DNA of 14,179 nucleotides, taken from contig JAKJBR010000033.1 in assembly GCA_022706885.1 (NCBI GenBank), positions 1 through 14,179 on the forward strand, given 5' to 3'. The translations under genes were made by a program, and so were the position numbers. This document shows positions 7,001 through 13,973 of the stretch, piece after piece (within the stretch, counting starts at the first letter, position 1; each line of letters begins with the position of its first letter). Source of the stretch: DUPQ01 sp022706885 (lineage in GTDB: Bacteria; Bacillota; Clostridia; DUPQ01). The notes beneath the pieces were generated by a model. It had not been told where the DNA came from, did not search any database, and saw nothing but the letters and a program-made list of their open reading frames with translations.

Positions 7001-9752
7001 CTCCGGCAGGAGCCCCGATAAGCGTATACTTTATCAGTCCGTATCCGTCAGCTTTTATATCAAATGAACCTCCGTTTGTATCCACCTCTACATGGTTCGG
7101 GCTGGTTATTTTTACCGGATTGGGATGGGCCTGCCACACCCACTCCACAGTGACGCGCTGAGAAAACAGTGCTGCTCCGGTGGGTTTGCCGGATTCATCC
7201 AGAATAGGCGTCAATTTCCGCATGCCGGGTTGACTGAAGTCACGTTCCCAACTATCGGGGAAGGCGACATAATATCCGACCTCGTCATAATATTTTTCAT
7301 CTTTTGAATAGTCCTGTGTGGAAAAGACTTTCATGTGATAACGGAACTCCTCATCGGTAGGCGTGCGGGTGCCGTTATTGTTGAATATCCAGATATGCTC
7401 GTCATACTGCATGCTGTCGATTATTTTACCGTTCTCTTCGTATCGCTTGTATGAGCCTTCCACCACATTCAATACACGGGAAAAACTCATGGACATCCCG
7501 GATTGGAATTTGACGCGTGCGTGGACCGTCTCTTCATTATAGAAAACGGTCAAATCAAAGCCGTTTGCACTCACATAGTCTTCAGACATTCCCGGAACTT
7601 CAAAGTGGCTTGTATCCGGGATATACCCTAAAACCGCCTTCGGTGCATTCAGAGGTATTCTTGTATCGAAATAGCCCGTTTCATCAGTTTGTGTGACCGT
7701 GCTGCCTCCGTACGGTTGGTGATAATTGTATGAAGTGCTTGTATACGGGTGAACAAAGACCGGTTTATGGTCATAGTACGACAATGCGTAGGTAAGTTCG
7801 GGTACACCGTCTTCCCAGTTTAAGGTACGGATGGGCTGTATCCTGCCGGTTACATAGTGGTTGTAGTAGTCGGCATAGGAGATTGTCATTTTATCAAAAG
7901 GCAATGTGGGTATGACAGGATCGGAATAGTAGGTTTTACCCTCCCACTTAAGTTCAAGATATACCTTGGATTTGCTGCGAAGGGCCTCTCCGTCAGGATA
8001 CTGAATAAACTCGCCCCACGCGTTGGTACGGGCATAACCGGTTTTCGGATATTTTTCAATACCTATCTGATTAAAAGTGGACGGGTTGTTCAGGTCGACA
8101 TTAATATTTTTGGGAACCACCCAGATCCGATATTCAACATTGCCGGCCGGCTCATATGGAGCTCCGGATTTATCCGGCTCTTTTTGAATGGTACCGCCCG
8201 CTCGTTTGGGATGAAGGAAAACTTCCTGAAACTTGATTATAAGGCCTGCCGTGTCGGTTTGTCGTCGATTCAGTATTGCAGGTCGAAAATTGGCTAAATT
8301 GTAAATTTTACCGAGGAATGACACATAGACATTAAGTATAGCGTAAAGAGTGACATCAAGATAGGCACCTTCTTTTACCACACTTACACCCGTTCCCAGT
8401 AAGACTCCTGTTCCCACTAAATCCAGACCGAAAACCTCTAAGCTCACCATGGGACCGAACTTCATATATCCGTTTATCTTAGCTGCAAGTTGTACATTTC
8501 CGTCACATTTTATATCCTGATAGATATGCGGTGTAACGCTTGTGGGTACACAAAATGATGTACCGCCGCTTACTCCTACCTGTGCCGGTGTCCACTCACG
8601 CATAGCAATATCCAGACGAATATCGCCGTCCATACCTACAATAGCATAGAGACCGCCGCTTACCCGACCGATAAGAAAGGGTACATCAATGGCTAGGAGA
8701 GGTATACGTATCTCTTCATGAACTTCCGCGTCCAGTTCGATAATAAGGTAGCATTCCTGCTTTAAGCTGAGACCTATTTCATAGCCGCCGAAAGAGGAAT
8801 ATCTGCCTGTCAGTTCTATATTATCAATGCCCAAACCGCCGGTGACCGTAACGGCGATTTTAGTGTTGCTGACAGTGGCATCCAACCTTACTTTTTCAAA
8901 TTTCAGGGCAAGCAGAGACTGGTTTGAGATATATTTAAACCCCTTTTCCATATCAACATTGAACTCGTCACCGGAACCCAGTGTCCTTATATCTGCATAG
9001 TTGTCTTCGGGCTTGGGCAGACAAATATTTCGTTCGATATTGGGCGCAAATCCGCTTATATTCGCCCTTGTCAGCTGAATGGTATCTTCTTCCAGTGTAA
9101 AGTCCTTAAGTATTTCGTGAAGTTGGGGCGTGGTAAGCCCATATGTCCCCTCCAGCGGTTTTATCATTTCTTTGAGTTGCTCGTCGGCTTGAAAAAGTCC
9201 TGTAAAAATAGTGGGGGACACCACCTTAAAAGCGGTACCGGTCGATTCGTCCACGACCACCGTTCCGTTTTTGATAACACCGCCTGTCTTTGCGACTGCA
9301 GCATCCAAGATATTCTGACGAATATAGCCTCCGTTGGCAATAATCTGATTGGGCGGTTGCAGTTGCTTCATACTGCCCGACATGAGTTGCCCGGCCGAAG
9401 CAATGTGTTTTGTGATGCCGGAATCTACTTTTACCACATCATCAGCAAGCGTGTAGGAAATTTTATCAGGCGAGAAAGTCGCCGGTGCCTGACCTGCTAC
9501 CCATTGTCCCCAATCAACGCTCGGTGCCAGGAAAGGATAATCATAAGCAGGCTCATAAGGCCTGTTATAAAAATCGTTTTGAGTATACTCCATGGCTTGA
9601 ATTGACGATAATGTATTTGTATTTTGCAAAACCGCAGTTGCAGCCATAAACTGTTCCTGCGAGTTGCTTTCAGCAGACATTATCATTGGCAACGGAGAGC
9701 AGGAAGTAAGCAGCATACATATTGCCAGTATAATTACAAAAATTCTTTTCAT
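4002..9752 (-). CDS. Giant cell-surface lipoprotein with five Ig-like repeats and C-terminal membrane anchor
   Basis: A 1916-residue exported protein. Residues 1-17 are a signal peptide ending in lipobox LTSC, so Cys18 would be lipidated. Residues 30-500 are beta-rich with no family I recognise. Residues about 520-870 hold further beta-rich segments of unknown type. Residues 875-985 look like one divergent Ig-like domain, followed by a proline-rich linker (PPDQPPLPTPP). Five tandem Ig-like repeats of the putative-Ig/cadherin-like type cover about 1000-1479. A C-terminal domain (1500-1870) ends in segments common in Firmicute surface proteins (EGTKVNIYKYDPETGIF, YLITTKT). Residues 1884-1908 are a membrane helix followed by a basic tail. 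GGAGG lies eight bases before the ATG. It is likely an extracytoplasmic adhesin or scaffold, but no ligand or enzymatic motif can be read. Confidence 0.85.
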   Translation of the reverse strand: MKRIFVIILAICMLLTSCSPLPMIMSAESNSQEQFMAATAVLQNTNTLSSIQAMEYTQNDFYNRPYEPAYDYPFLAPSVDWGQWVAGQAPATFSPDKISYTLADDVVKVDSGITKHIASAGQLMSGSMKQLQPPNQIIANGGYIRQNILDAAVAKTGGVIKNGTVVVDESTGTAFKVVSPTIFTGLFQADEQLKEMIKPLEGTYGLTTPQLHEILKDFTLEEDTIQLTRANISGFAPNIERNICLPKPEDNYADIRTLGSGDEFNVDMEKGFKYISNQSLLALKFEKVRLDATVSNTKIAVTVTGGLGIDNIELTGRYSSFGGYEIGLSLKQECYLIIELDAEVHEEIRIPLLAIDVPFLIGRVSGGLYAIVGMDGDIRLDIAMREWTPAQVGVSGGTSFCVPTSVTPHIYQDIKCDGNVQLAAKINGYMKFGPMVSLEVFGLDLVGTGVLLGTGVSVVKEGAYLDVTLYAILNVYVSFLGKIYNLANFRPAILNRRQTDTAGLIIKFQEVFLHPKRAGGTIQKEPDKSGAPYEPAGNVEYRIWVVPKNINVDLNNPSTFNQIGIEKYPKTGYARTNAWGEFIQYPDGEALRSKSKVYLELKWEGKTYYSDPVIPTLPFDKMTISYADYYNHYVTGRIQPIRTLNWEDGVPELTYALSYYDHKPVFVHPYTSTSYNYHQPYGGSTVTQTDETGYFDTRIPLNAPKAVLGYIPDTSHFEVPGMSEDYVSANGFDLTVFYNEETVHARVKFQSGMSMSFSRVLNVVEGSYKRYEENGKIIDSMQYDEHIWIFNNNGTRTPTDEEFRYHMKVFSTQDYSKDEKYYDEVGYYVAFPDSWERDFSQPGMRKLTPILDESGKPTGAALFSQRVTVEWVWQAHPNPVKITSPNHVEVDTNGGSFDIKADGYGLIKYTLIGAPAGVSLTQQQGFVIGNNGHMVIPGGLISPGTYKFTIRAEENRDIMFSFADDLYKGHDPSPPDEQEFTLTVRGIIIPPDQPPLPTPPAIAQEKHGYVFEINVNEQGLTVPVTATGSTPIIWSLIQTGSNPLSEHILMESHTGVLTVKSDIPVGTYYFTIRAVNVAGSDTQECRLTVRDTRTAPVISEEGHGYVFSMTAGGQGLTVPVTATGSTPITWALVPTGSYPLSEYIHIDSQTGILSANQGIYVGTHYFTIQATNDVGNDTKACSLTVTEQTAPPLIIREGQGYDFIKYLDGETLNIQINASGSTPIYWSLIPTGENPLPQAVRINSETGVLSIGPDIALGKYYFTIKAENAYGSDKQECSLTVVEATAPPKIAQEPHGYQFEKSLGSSIMNIQINASGSTPISWSLIPTGEHPLPQAVWINAETGVLTIGADIEIGKYYFTIKAENVVGSDTQACSLIVTDPRTPPKIAREAHGYQFIKYSDGNRMDIQINASGSTPIYWSLIPTGRYPLPEGVWINSETGLLTIGPDVALGKYYFTIKAENAVGSDTQACSLEVKIRNFIDEPTRPPMSGRSGGTDIPGRPVISVSADNKYSMYTSQPQAYSFSGSEFSPSFVLPEFHQIGEAWDAMYCVPGSFAIDKAVYERIPPNAVTIRWDDPKDVYTDDRWTHNGAMFIRWNAFPGVGVGPGTPNAFGVSYSGGGMGTEFTDYSPRCDNYHYDSAAYAEDLAAKRLRDTLINGLSDMCDDHNNNRTSKALWIDGTGMTEKLEFFPNGQTVGPVTYLESGPLLDQMSARKIGLFKLELDEFTGTMITGRHFVRLQENPGARLAFIQDGATVTFAGKDITTAYNLTLFDFGYYKGAFNREEILASAGPDGEHFTFAFAYHGELPGMAEFSIATGMTEGTKVNIYKYDPETGIFTLIAGDVTVGRDGIVTYRNNTMSEYLITTKTLEDAKISDVADMQSPEGVNIWLFISIGLAVLLCAAAVLLIVFYRKRPKKAK
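5316..6755 (-). repeat. Five in-frame tandem repeats of 288 bp (96 residues)
   Basis: The glycine of the recurring GY[VDQ]F motif falls at residues 1008, 1104, 1200, 1296 and 1392, a spacing of exactly 96 each time with no insertions or deletions. Each unit shares GSTPIxW, PTGxxPL, xTGxL, GxYYFTI and GxDxxxCxL. Repeats 1-2 (LTVPVTATGSTPI) and 3-5 (IQINASGSTPI) form two subgroups, which suggests stepwise duplication. The outer boundaries are approximate. Confidence 0.92.
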
Positions 9753-10280
9753 GTGGGTGTCCTCCCGATTATGAATATTATGTTATTCGTTTGTCTATGA
9801 TCCGGTACCGGAAATAAGAAATACTGTAAGATAAGTTCGGTTTTACTGCTGCTCCGAGTTTCCGGTATATTCGATTGACAAAGTAATTTGCTCCCCACAT
9901 GCTGACAGACTCTTCGGAACATCGCATTTGCTTTTATACCAAAAAGGTTATGCTTTTAACACGGTGTCGTAATTGAAATGACATCAGCATCCGAGGTGTG
10001 CTTCTTTTTACGTATTCAAGGCAATTCTAATTGCGATTTCATTATACAATGATTTTTTTATTTTTAACAGATGATATTTGTAAAAAGTTGACATAAAAAG
10101 GGTGTCTTTGGTCAATATTTGAGTTGTTCTATTGAAAAACCGTGTTAAATCCGTTCTAACGGTTTACATCCCGATGGAAAAAATCAAAGCACTGTTGTAC
10201 AATATTATTGAGATTTGCGCACCATCTTCGCGAAAAGTAATATAAGGTTTTGTATAAAAAGTTTCAGAGGTATCGCTAAT
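9753..10280. other. Divergent intergenic region between surface protein and diguanylate cyclase
   Basis: 528 bases with no convincing gene. Toward the surface protein (minus strand) a TATAAT at 10046-10041 has no good -35 box. It is followed by the short palindrome GCAATT-CT-AATTGC (10021-10034). If used, it would give a leader of about 280 bases. A perfect 12-base palindrome, TCCGGTACCGGA, is at 9801-9812. Toward the cyclase (plus strand) TTGACA is at 10088-10093, and a hairpin forms AAACCGT (10137-10143) with ACGGTTT (10159-10165). No known riboswitch pattern was recognised. Confidence 0.5.
10088..10118 (+). promoter_or_regulatory. Candidate promoter of the diguanylate cyclase
   Basis: A perfect -35 hexamer TTGACA (10088-10093) is followed by only a weak -10 candidate (CAATAT at 10113-10118, 19-base spacer). 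The resulting leader of about 155 bases would include the hairpin at 10137-10165. The weak -10 box suggests activation or an alternative start. Confidence 0.3.
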
Positions 10281-11639
10281 ATGTTGAAAAACAAAAGAAT
10301 CAGAATAATACTCATATCCACTCTTGTTGCATTGGTGATAAGTGCCTTGTACATGCTGGGCATAATATCCGATGAAATAAAGCTTTTTAAAATGGAGGCA
10401 ACTTCTGTTCTGGATAATCAGGTAGCTTCCATAAGAAATGAGTTTATGGTCAATATAAATTCCGTTTATGAGCTCAGAGCCCTTGTTTACGGAGCCCGGG
10501 GCAAGTATGTGGATCCGCAAATAATAGGTGAACGGATATTGAAAAATCCCAATATACGTAACATATTGTATGCGCCCGACTCTGTAGTAACAAATGTCTA
10601 TCCTTTGGAAGGTAATGAAGCCGTTATCGGATTGGATTTATTGAGTCCTGAAAACAAAAGCTGTGAGGATGCTAAATTGGCGGTGCAATCGGAGGATGTA
10701 GTTCTAACGGGACCGTATGAATTAAAGCAAGGCGGACAAGCCTTTTCCGCAAGACTGGCGGTCAGGATTCCCGATGAAAATTCCCAATTGAAGTATAGCG
10801 GATTGGTATCGGTTACCATGAATTTTCCCGATTTAATATCCGAAAGCACAAATAATCTGCATAACAGTTTAAAATATGATTTTATACTGGAAAAAAGACT
10901 GAACGACAGTGATGAATATATCGAAATCCATTCGGGCAGAGTTTCGAAATATGACGATTATATATCTTCCGACTTTTCCGTATCCAACATGGACTTCAGA
11001 TTATCCGTAGTACCGCAATCCGGTTGGTATGATAAGTCGGGAATTATGATAAAAATACTGGCCTTTGTTGTCGTGTCTCTTGCTGTAGGTATAATCATGG
11101 GCTTTATCTTCGCCGCCAGGCAGAAACTGATAGAAAAATCCAGAACCGATGCACTGACGGGAATATATAACAGGGCGGGAGGAACTCACGCGATAAATAC
11201 TATAATCAAGAACAACCTCTATAAAAGCGGAGCCTTTATTATGATGGACTTGGACAACTTCAAGAGTGTCAATGATCAACTCGGGCATCAGATGGGGGAT
11301 GAGGTACTTATAACCACAGCGGCAATACTGAAAAATTCCATCCGTGCCACGGATATATTGGCCAGACTGGGAGGAGATGAGTTTATGCTGTACCTTCCGT
11401 TTGAGGGCGACTCCGATTTCTTAGATAAAAAGCTTGAGGAAATTCGTATTAAGATGCACCGCGACATTAAGGGAACGGAGGGAGTCGTAACCGTAAGCAG
11501 CAGTATAGGCGTAACCTTCTACGATAAAGACAAAAACTTTAATACCCTTTATGAGCAAGCCGATAAAGCCCTCTATCAGTCAAAGGAAAGCGGGAAAAAC
11601 CGGATAACGATATATGAAGCAAAATCAGACATCGGATAG
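10281..11639 (+). CDS. Membrane diguanylate cyclase with CHASE-like sensor and GGDEF domain
   Basis: A 452-residue enzyme that makes c-di-GMP from two GTP at the membrane. Order of parts: transmembrane helix 8-29; an extracellular segment about 31-250 with CHASE-like features (VYPLEGNEAVIGLDL at 107-121, LTGPYELKQGGQAF at 142-155); transmembrane helix 256-278; GGDEF domain 287-447. The catalytic GGDEF is at 364-368, the metal-binding aspartate region MDLDNFKSVND at 322-332, and the product-inhibition site RATD (355-358) lies five residues before GGDEF, so all key sites are intact. No EAL or HD-GYP domain is present. The ATG at 10281 is preferred over an upstream TTG at 10215 because AGAGG precedes it and the protein then begins at the membrane helix. 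The sensor ligand is unknown. Confidence 0.9.
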   Translation: MLKNKRIRIILISTLVALVISALYMLGIISDEIKLFKMEATSVLDNQVASIRNEFMVNINSVYELRALVYGARGKYVDPQIIGERILKNPNIRNILYAPDSVVTNVYPLEGNEAVIGLDLLSPENKSCEDAKLAVQSEDVVLTGPYELKQGGQAFSARLAVRIPDENSQLKYSGLVSVTMNFPDLISESTNNLHNSLKYDFILEKRLNDSDEYIEIHSGRVSKYDDYISSDFSVSNMDFRLSVVPQSGWYDKSGIMIKILAFVVVSLAVGIIMGFIFAARQKLIEKSRTDALTGIYNRAGGTHAINTIIKNNLYKSGAFIMMDLDNFKSVNDQLGHQMGDEVLITTAAILKNSIRATDILARLGGDEFMLYLPFEGDSDFLDKKLEEIRIKMHRDIKGTEGVVTVSSSIGVTFYDKDKNFNTLYEQADKALYQSKESGKNRITIYEAKSDIG

Positions 11640-11701
11640 CGATTTATCCGGGATCAGTCTCTTCCTATAAGTATGGATTACATGCTTTTAAGTTAAGAGA
11701 A

Positions 11702-11737
11702 TCGGAAAAATATATTGATACTTTCCGACTTGTATTA
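11702..11737 (+). terminator. Possible weak terminator of the diguanylate cyclase
   Basis: TCGGAAA (11702-11708) pairs with TTTCCGA (11722-11728) across a 13-base loop. The downstream sequence CTTGTATTATT is T-rich but not a clean T-run. It lies about 60 bases after the stop codon. The stem is short and AT-rich, so termination would be partial at best. Confidence 0.3.
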
Positions 11738-11740
11738 TTA

Positions 11741-11773
11741 ACTGTATTACGATAAAGTTTATCGTGATACAGT
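11741..11773. repeat. Long inverted repeat (16-base arms)
   Basis: The arms ACTGTATTACGATAAA (11741-11756) and TTTATCGTGATACAGT (11758-11773) are complementary at all but one position, which would be a G-U pair in RNA. Only one base lies between them, so as DNA this is a near-perfect palindrome. It is not followed by a T-run and so is not a terminator. It sits 14 bases upstream of the remnant start codon at 11788, the position of an operator. Confidence 0.7.
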
Positions 11774-11787
11774 AATGAAGGGTTCGT

Positions 11788-11847
11788 ATGTTTATCGGAA
11801 GAGAAAAAGAGTTAAGTACACTCAATCAAAAGCAGGAGCAGATTTAA
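11788..11847 (+). pseudogene. Remnant of an ATPase-family gene start
   Basis: A 19-codon frame begins MFIGREKELSTLN and then stops. This opening is the characteristic N-terminus of the archaeal-type/DUF234 AAA ATPases common in Clostridia, where it is normally followed by a Walker A motif (GRRRxGKT). Nothing resembling the rest of such a protein follows. The family match rests on about 13 residues recalled from memory, so it is tentative. Together with the palindrome upstream it looks like the promoter and first codons of a gene whose body has been deleted. Confidence 0.4.
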
Positions 11848-11891
11848 CTGTTTATGAATGCTTCTCAAATTGAATGTTAAGTGAAATAGTC

Positions 11892-11920
11892 TTGAAAATG
11901 CTATGCTACTATCATAAGAT
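11892..11920 (+). promoter_or_regulatory. Candidate promoter of the isomerase operon
   Basis: TTGAAA (11892-11897), 17 bases, then TAAGAT (11915-11920) would start transcription near 11927, about 44 bases before the isomerase ATG. Each hexamer deviates from consensus, so this is a moderate call. Confidence 0.4.
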
Positions 11921-11970
11921 AGAGTTGTATTTTATTATTTAATGCTTGGTTGGAGTTTATGAGGTAGTTT

Positions 11971-12864
11971 ATGAAAATAGCAACACAAAGTGCGGCAGTA
12001 GACAGAATATTCGGACCGGAAAAGGCTTTTTCCGTTTTAAAGGGGGCAGGTTTTGAGGCAGTGGACTTTCCGCTGGATAATGAGGTTCGGCTTAATCTTC
12101 CGTATCCCGCTTTAAAGAAGTATTTTACAGACATAGGAAAATATGCTGCCGATTCGGGTTTGGAGATAGGTCAGACTCATGCACCTTTTTATGGCCCCGA
12201 CAAGTATATGACGCAATATGACGAAGTTATCGAGATTCAAAAAAGGGCTATAGCCGCAACAAGTTTTCTGGGGTCTGAATATGTAATTATACACCCCATA
12301 ATGACCAAGGAGCGAAAGTACAATAACGACTATGAGCGTAATAAAGAGATGATTCTTAAGTATTATACCGATTTGATTCCCGCACTGAAAGAGCATGATG
12401 TATATCTTGCAGTGGAGAATATGTTCTCCTGGGATTCAGTGGAAAAATGTATCTGTCCGACTGCTTGTACTACGGCGGAAGAGATGGCGGAATATATTGA
12501 TGAGTTGGGGGAGAGGTTTGTGGCCTGTCTAGATATAGGGCACATCAACCTTATACATCAGAAAGGTTATGAGCATGTTAACTTCGCTCATATGATACAG
12601 ACTTTGGGACATAGGATAAAGACATTGCATGTACACGATAACGACGGAATAAATGATGAGCACCTTCCTCCTTTTGCGGGGAATATTGACTGGAATCTTG
12701 TAATGACCTGCTTAAAAGAGATAGGTTATAGCGGGAATTTGAGTCTTGAAGCGGATAATTTTTTGACATATTTCCGACCGGAGCAGTTTGAAAAGGGTCA
12801 GAAGGTTATGTATGCAAATGCAAAAAGACTGTATGATATGTTTGTTCAGGGAGGGACAAAATGA
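11971..12864 (+). CDS. Xylose-isomerase-like sugar phosphate isomerase/epimerase
   Basis: A 297-residue TIM-barrel protein of the AP-endonuclease-2/xylose-isomerase-like superfamily (IolE, ketose 3-epimerase and endonuclease IV relatives). Candidate metal ligands fall in order: Glu149 (AVENMF), Asp188 (CLDIGH, with His191), His220/His222 (LHVHDND) and Glu260 (LEADNF), the pattern of a divalent-metal sugar isomerase or epimerase. Other barrel landmarks are QTHAPF (68-73) and IIHP (106-109). The substrate cannot be told from sequence. GAGGT lies about six bases before the ATG. The stop overlaps the next start as ATGA, so it is translationally coupled to the URO-D-like methyltransferase gene and the two probably act in one pathway. 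Confidence 0.82.
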   Translation: MKIATQSAAVDRIFGPEKAFSVLKGAGFEAVDFPLDNEVRLNLPYPALKKYFTDIGKYAADSGLEIGQTHAPFYGPDKYMTQYDEVIEIQKRAIAATSFLGSEYVIIHPIMTKERKYNNDYERNKEMILKYYTDLIPALKEHDVYLAVENMFSWDSVEKCICPTACTTAEEMAEYIDELGERFVACLDIGHINLIHQKGYEHVNFAHMIQTLGHRIKTLHVHDNDGINDEHLPPFAGNIDWNLVMTCLKEIGYSGNLSLEADNFLTYFRPEQFEKGQKVMYANAKRLYDMFVQGGTK

Positions 12865-13970
12865 GTAAGATAATCAGAGGAAAAGAAACGCTGTCTTCCA
12901 AAGAAAGAATCAAAAGAACATTTGCTTTTGAGCCGGTAGACAGAGTAGCTATGGGTTATGATACCAATACCATTGCACATGAGAACTTATGTAAAGCACT
13001 TAAAATGGACCCTAAAGAGAAATTCGCATTTTTGCGGTATATAGGTGTCGACCATGCCGGGGCATGGTTTAAATACATAGGTGAGAAAATATACCCCGAT
13101 ATTCCCGGCAGAAACCGCAGTTCCGAACACGGAGCGGTTACCAAGTATATACAAAATCAATACGGAGGATATTGGGATTTCTGCGATTTTCCGCTTCTGG
13201 ATGTAGACGATGAAGTAATATACAATTACCCTTTTCCTAATCCCGATGACTTTGACTATGAGTTTTATAAGCAAAGAGTGGACTATCTTTGCGATATGGG
13301 CTTTGCCATTTCCATAGGTGATCCGGGAACCGCCGATATAATGAACACAACCGGTATGTTAATGGGTGTGGAACAGGCTTTAATTAATATTTGTACCGAT
13401 CATGAAGCCACATTGCATATGATAGACAAAAGATTGAATATGCAGCTGAAGAGGCTGGAAAGGATTCTGGAACTGTGTAAAGGTAAATTTGACTTTATGT
13501 GGCTCGGAGAGGATTTGGGTTCTCAGCATGCCCCCCTTATATCCATGGACTTATACAGACGGGTATTAAAACCCAGGCATCAGAAATTTATAGATCTGGC
13601 TAAGGCATACAATCTGCCCGTTATCATACATACCTGCGGAAGTTCATCATGGGTTTATGAGGAGTTTTTAGAAATGGGCATGAACGGAGTGGATACTTTA
13701 CAGCCGGAAGCAAAGAATATGAGTCCTCAGTATCTAACCGATCATTTCGGAGGAAGACTTGTATTCAGGGGCTGTATTTCCACAGCCGGTCCGCTTGCAT
13801 ACGGAACGGTGGAAGAAACTAAAAAAGTATGCCAAGAAACTCTGGAAATAATGAGTAAACACGGAGGATATATATTCGCTCCGACACATGCGATACAGGA
13901 TAATACGCCGCCGGAAAACACCATAGCTATGTATAACACGGCACATGCATTCAGAAAGAAAGGGAAATAG
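12861..13970 (+). CDS. URO-D superfamily protein, probable zinc/corrinoid-type methyltransferase
   Basis: A 369-residue protein of the uroporphyrinogen decarboxylase superfamily. It carries His257-x-Cys259 (IIHTCGSS) and Cys305 (FRGCISTAG), the H-x-C-xn-C zinc site of MtaA/MtbA-type methylcobamide methyltransferases, and the GED loop at 217-219 (WLGEDLG) typical of that branch. True uroporphyrinogen decarboxylases lack this zinc motif. Such enzymes move methyl groups between a corrinoid protein and a thiol or tetrahydrofolate, or demethylate methoxylated or methylated-amine substrates. No corrinoid-binding protein gene is present in the window, so the partner and substrate are unknown. GGGAGG lies before the ATG, which overlaps the isomerase stop by four bases. 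A ferritin-like gene starts three bases after the stop. Confidence 0.82.
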   Translation: MSKIIRGKETLSSKERIKRTFAFEPVDRVAMGYDTNTIAHENLCKALKMDPKEKFAFLRYIGVDHAGAWFKYIGEKIYPDIPGRNRSSEHGAVTKYIQNQYGGYWDFCDFPLLDVDDEVIYNYPFPNPDDFDYEFYKQRVDYLCDMGFAISIGDPGTADIMNTTGMLMGVEQALINICTDHEATLHMIDKRLNMQLKRLERILELCKGKFDFMWLGEDLGSQHAPLISMDLYRRVLKPRHQKFIDLAKAYNLPVIIHTCGSSSWVYEEFLEMGMNGVDTLQPEAKNMSPQYLTDHFGGRLVFRGCISTAGPLAYGTVEETKKVCQETLEIMSKHGGYIFAPTHAIQDNTPPENTIAMYNTAHAFRKKGK

Positions 13971-13973
13971 CAC

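Larger units (their letters stand above)
11640..11970. other. Intergenic region with hairpins and a gene remnant
   Basis: 331 bases without an intact gene. It holds, in order, a weak possible terminator hairpin after the cyclase, a long palindrome (11741-11773), the remnant of an ATPase start (11788-11847) and a promoter for the isomerase operon. Each is listed separately. Confidence 0.5.

Noticed and set aside
7857..8297. 146-codon plus-strand frame inside the surface-protein gene
   Set aside because: It is a shadow frame antisense to a continuous 1916-codon gene with a signal peptide, ribosome site and terminator. The 162-codon frame at 9117-9605 is rejected for the same reason.
10174..10245. 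23-codon plus-strand frame upstream of the cyclase
   Set aside because: It has no ribosome binding site and no recognisable features.
10215..10280. TTG start adding 22 residues to the diguanylate cyclase
   Set aside because: There is no ribosome site before the TTG and the extension hides the N-terminal membrane helix start; the ATG at 10281 has AGAGG upstream.
9753..10280. Possible c-di-GMP riboswitch near the cyclase and surface protein
   Set aside because: I looked on both strands for the conserved cores of the known c-di-GMP riboswitch classes and saw none; a covariance search would settle it.
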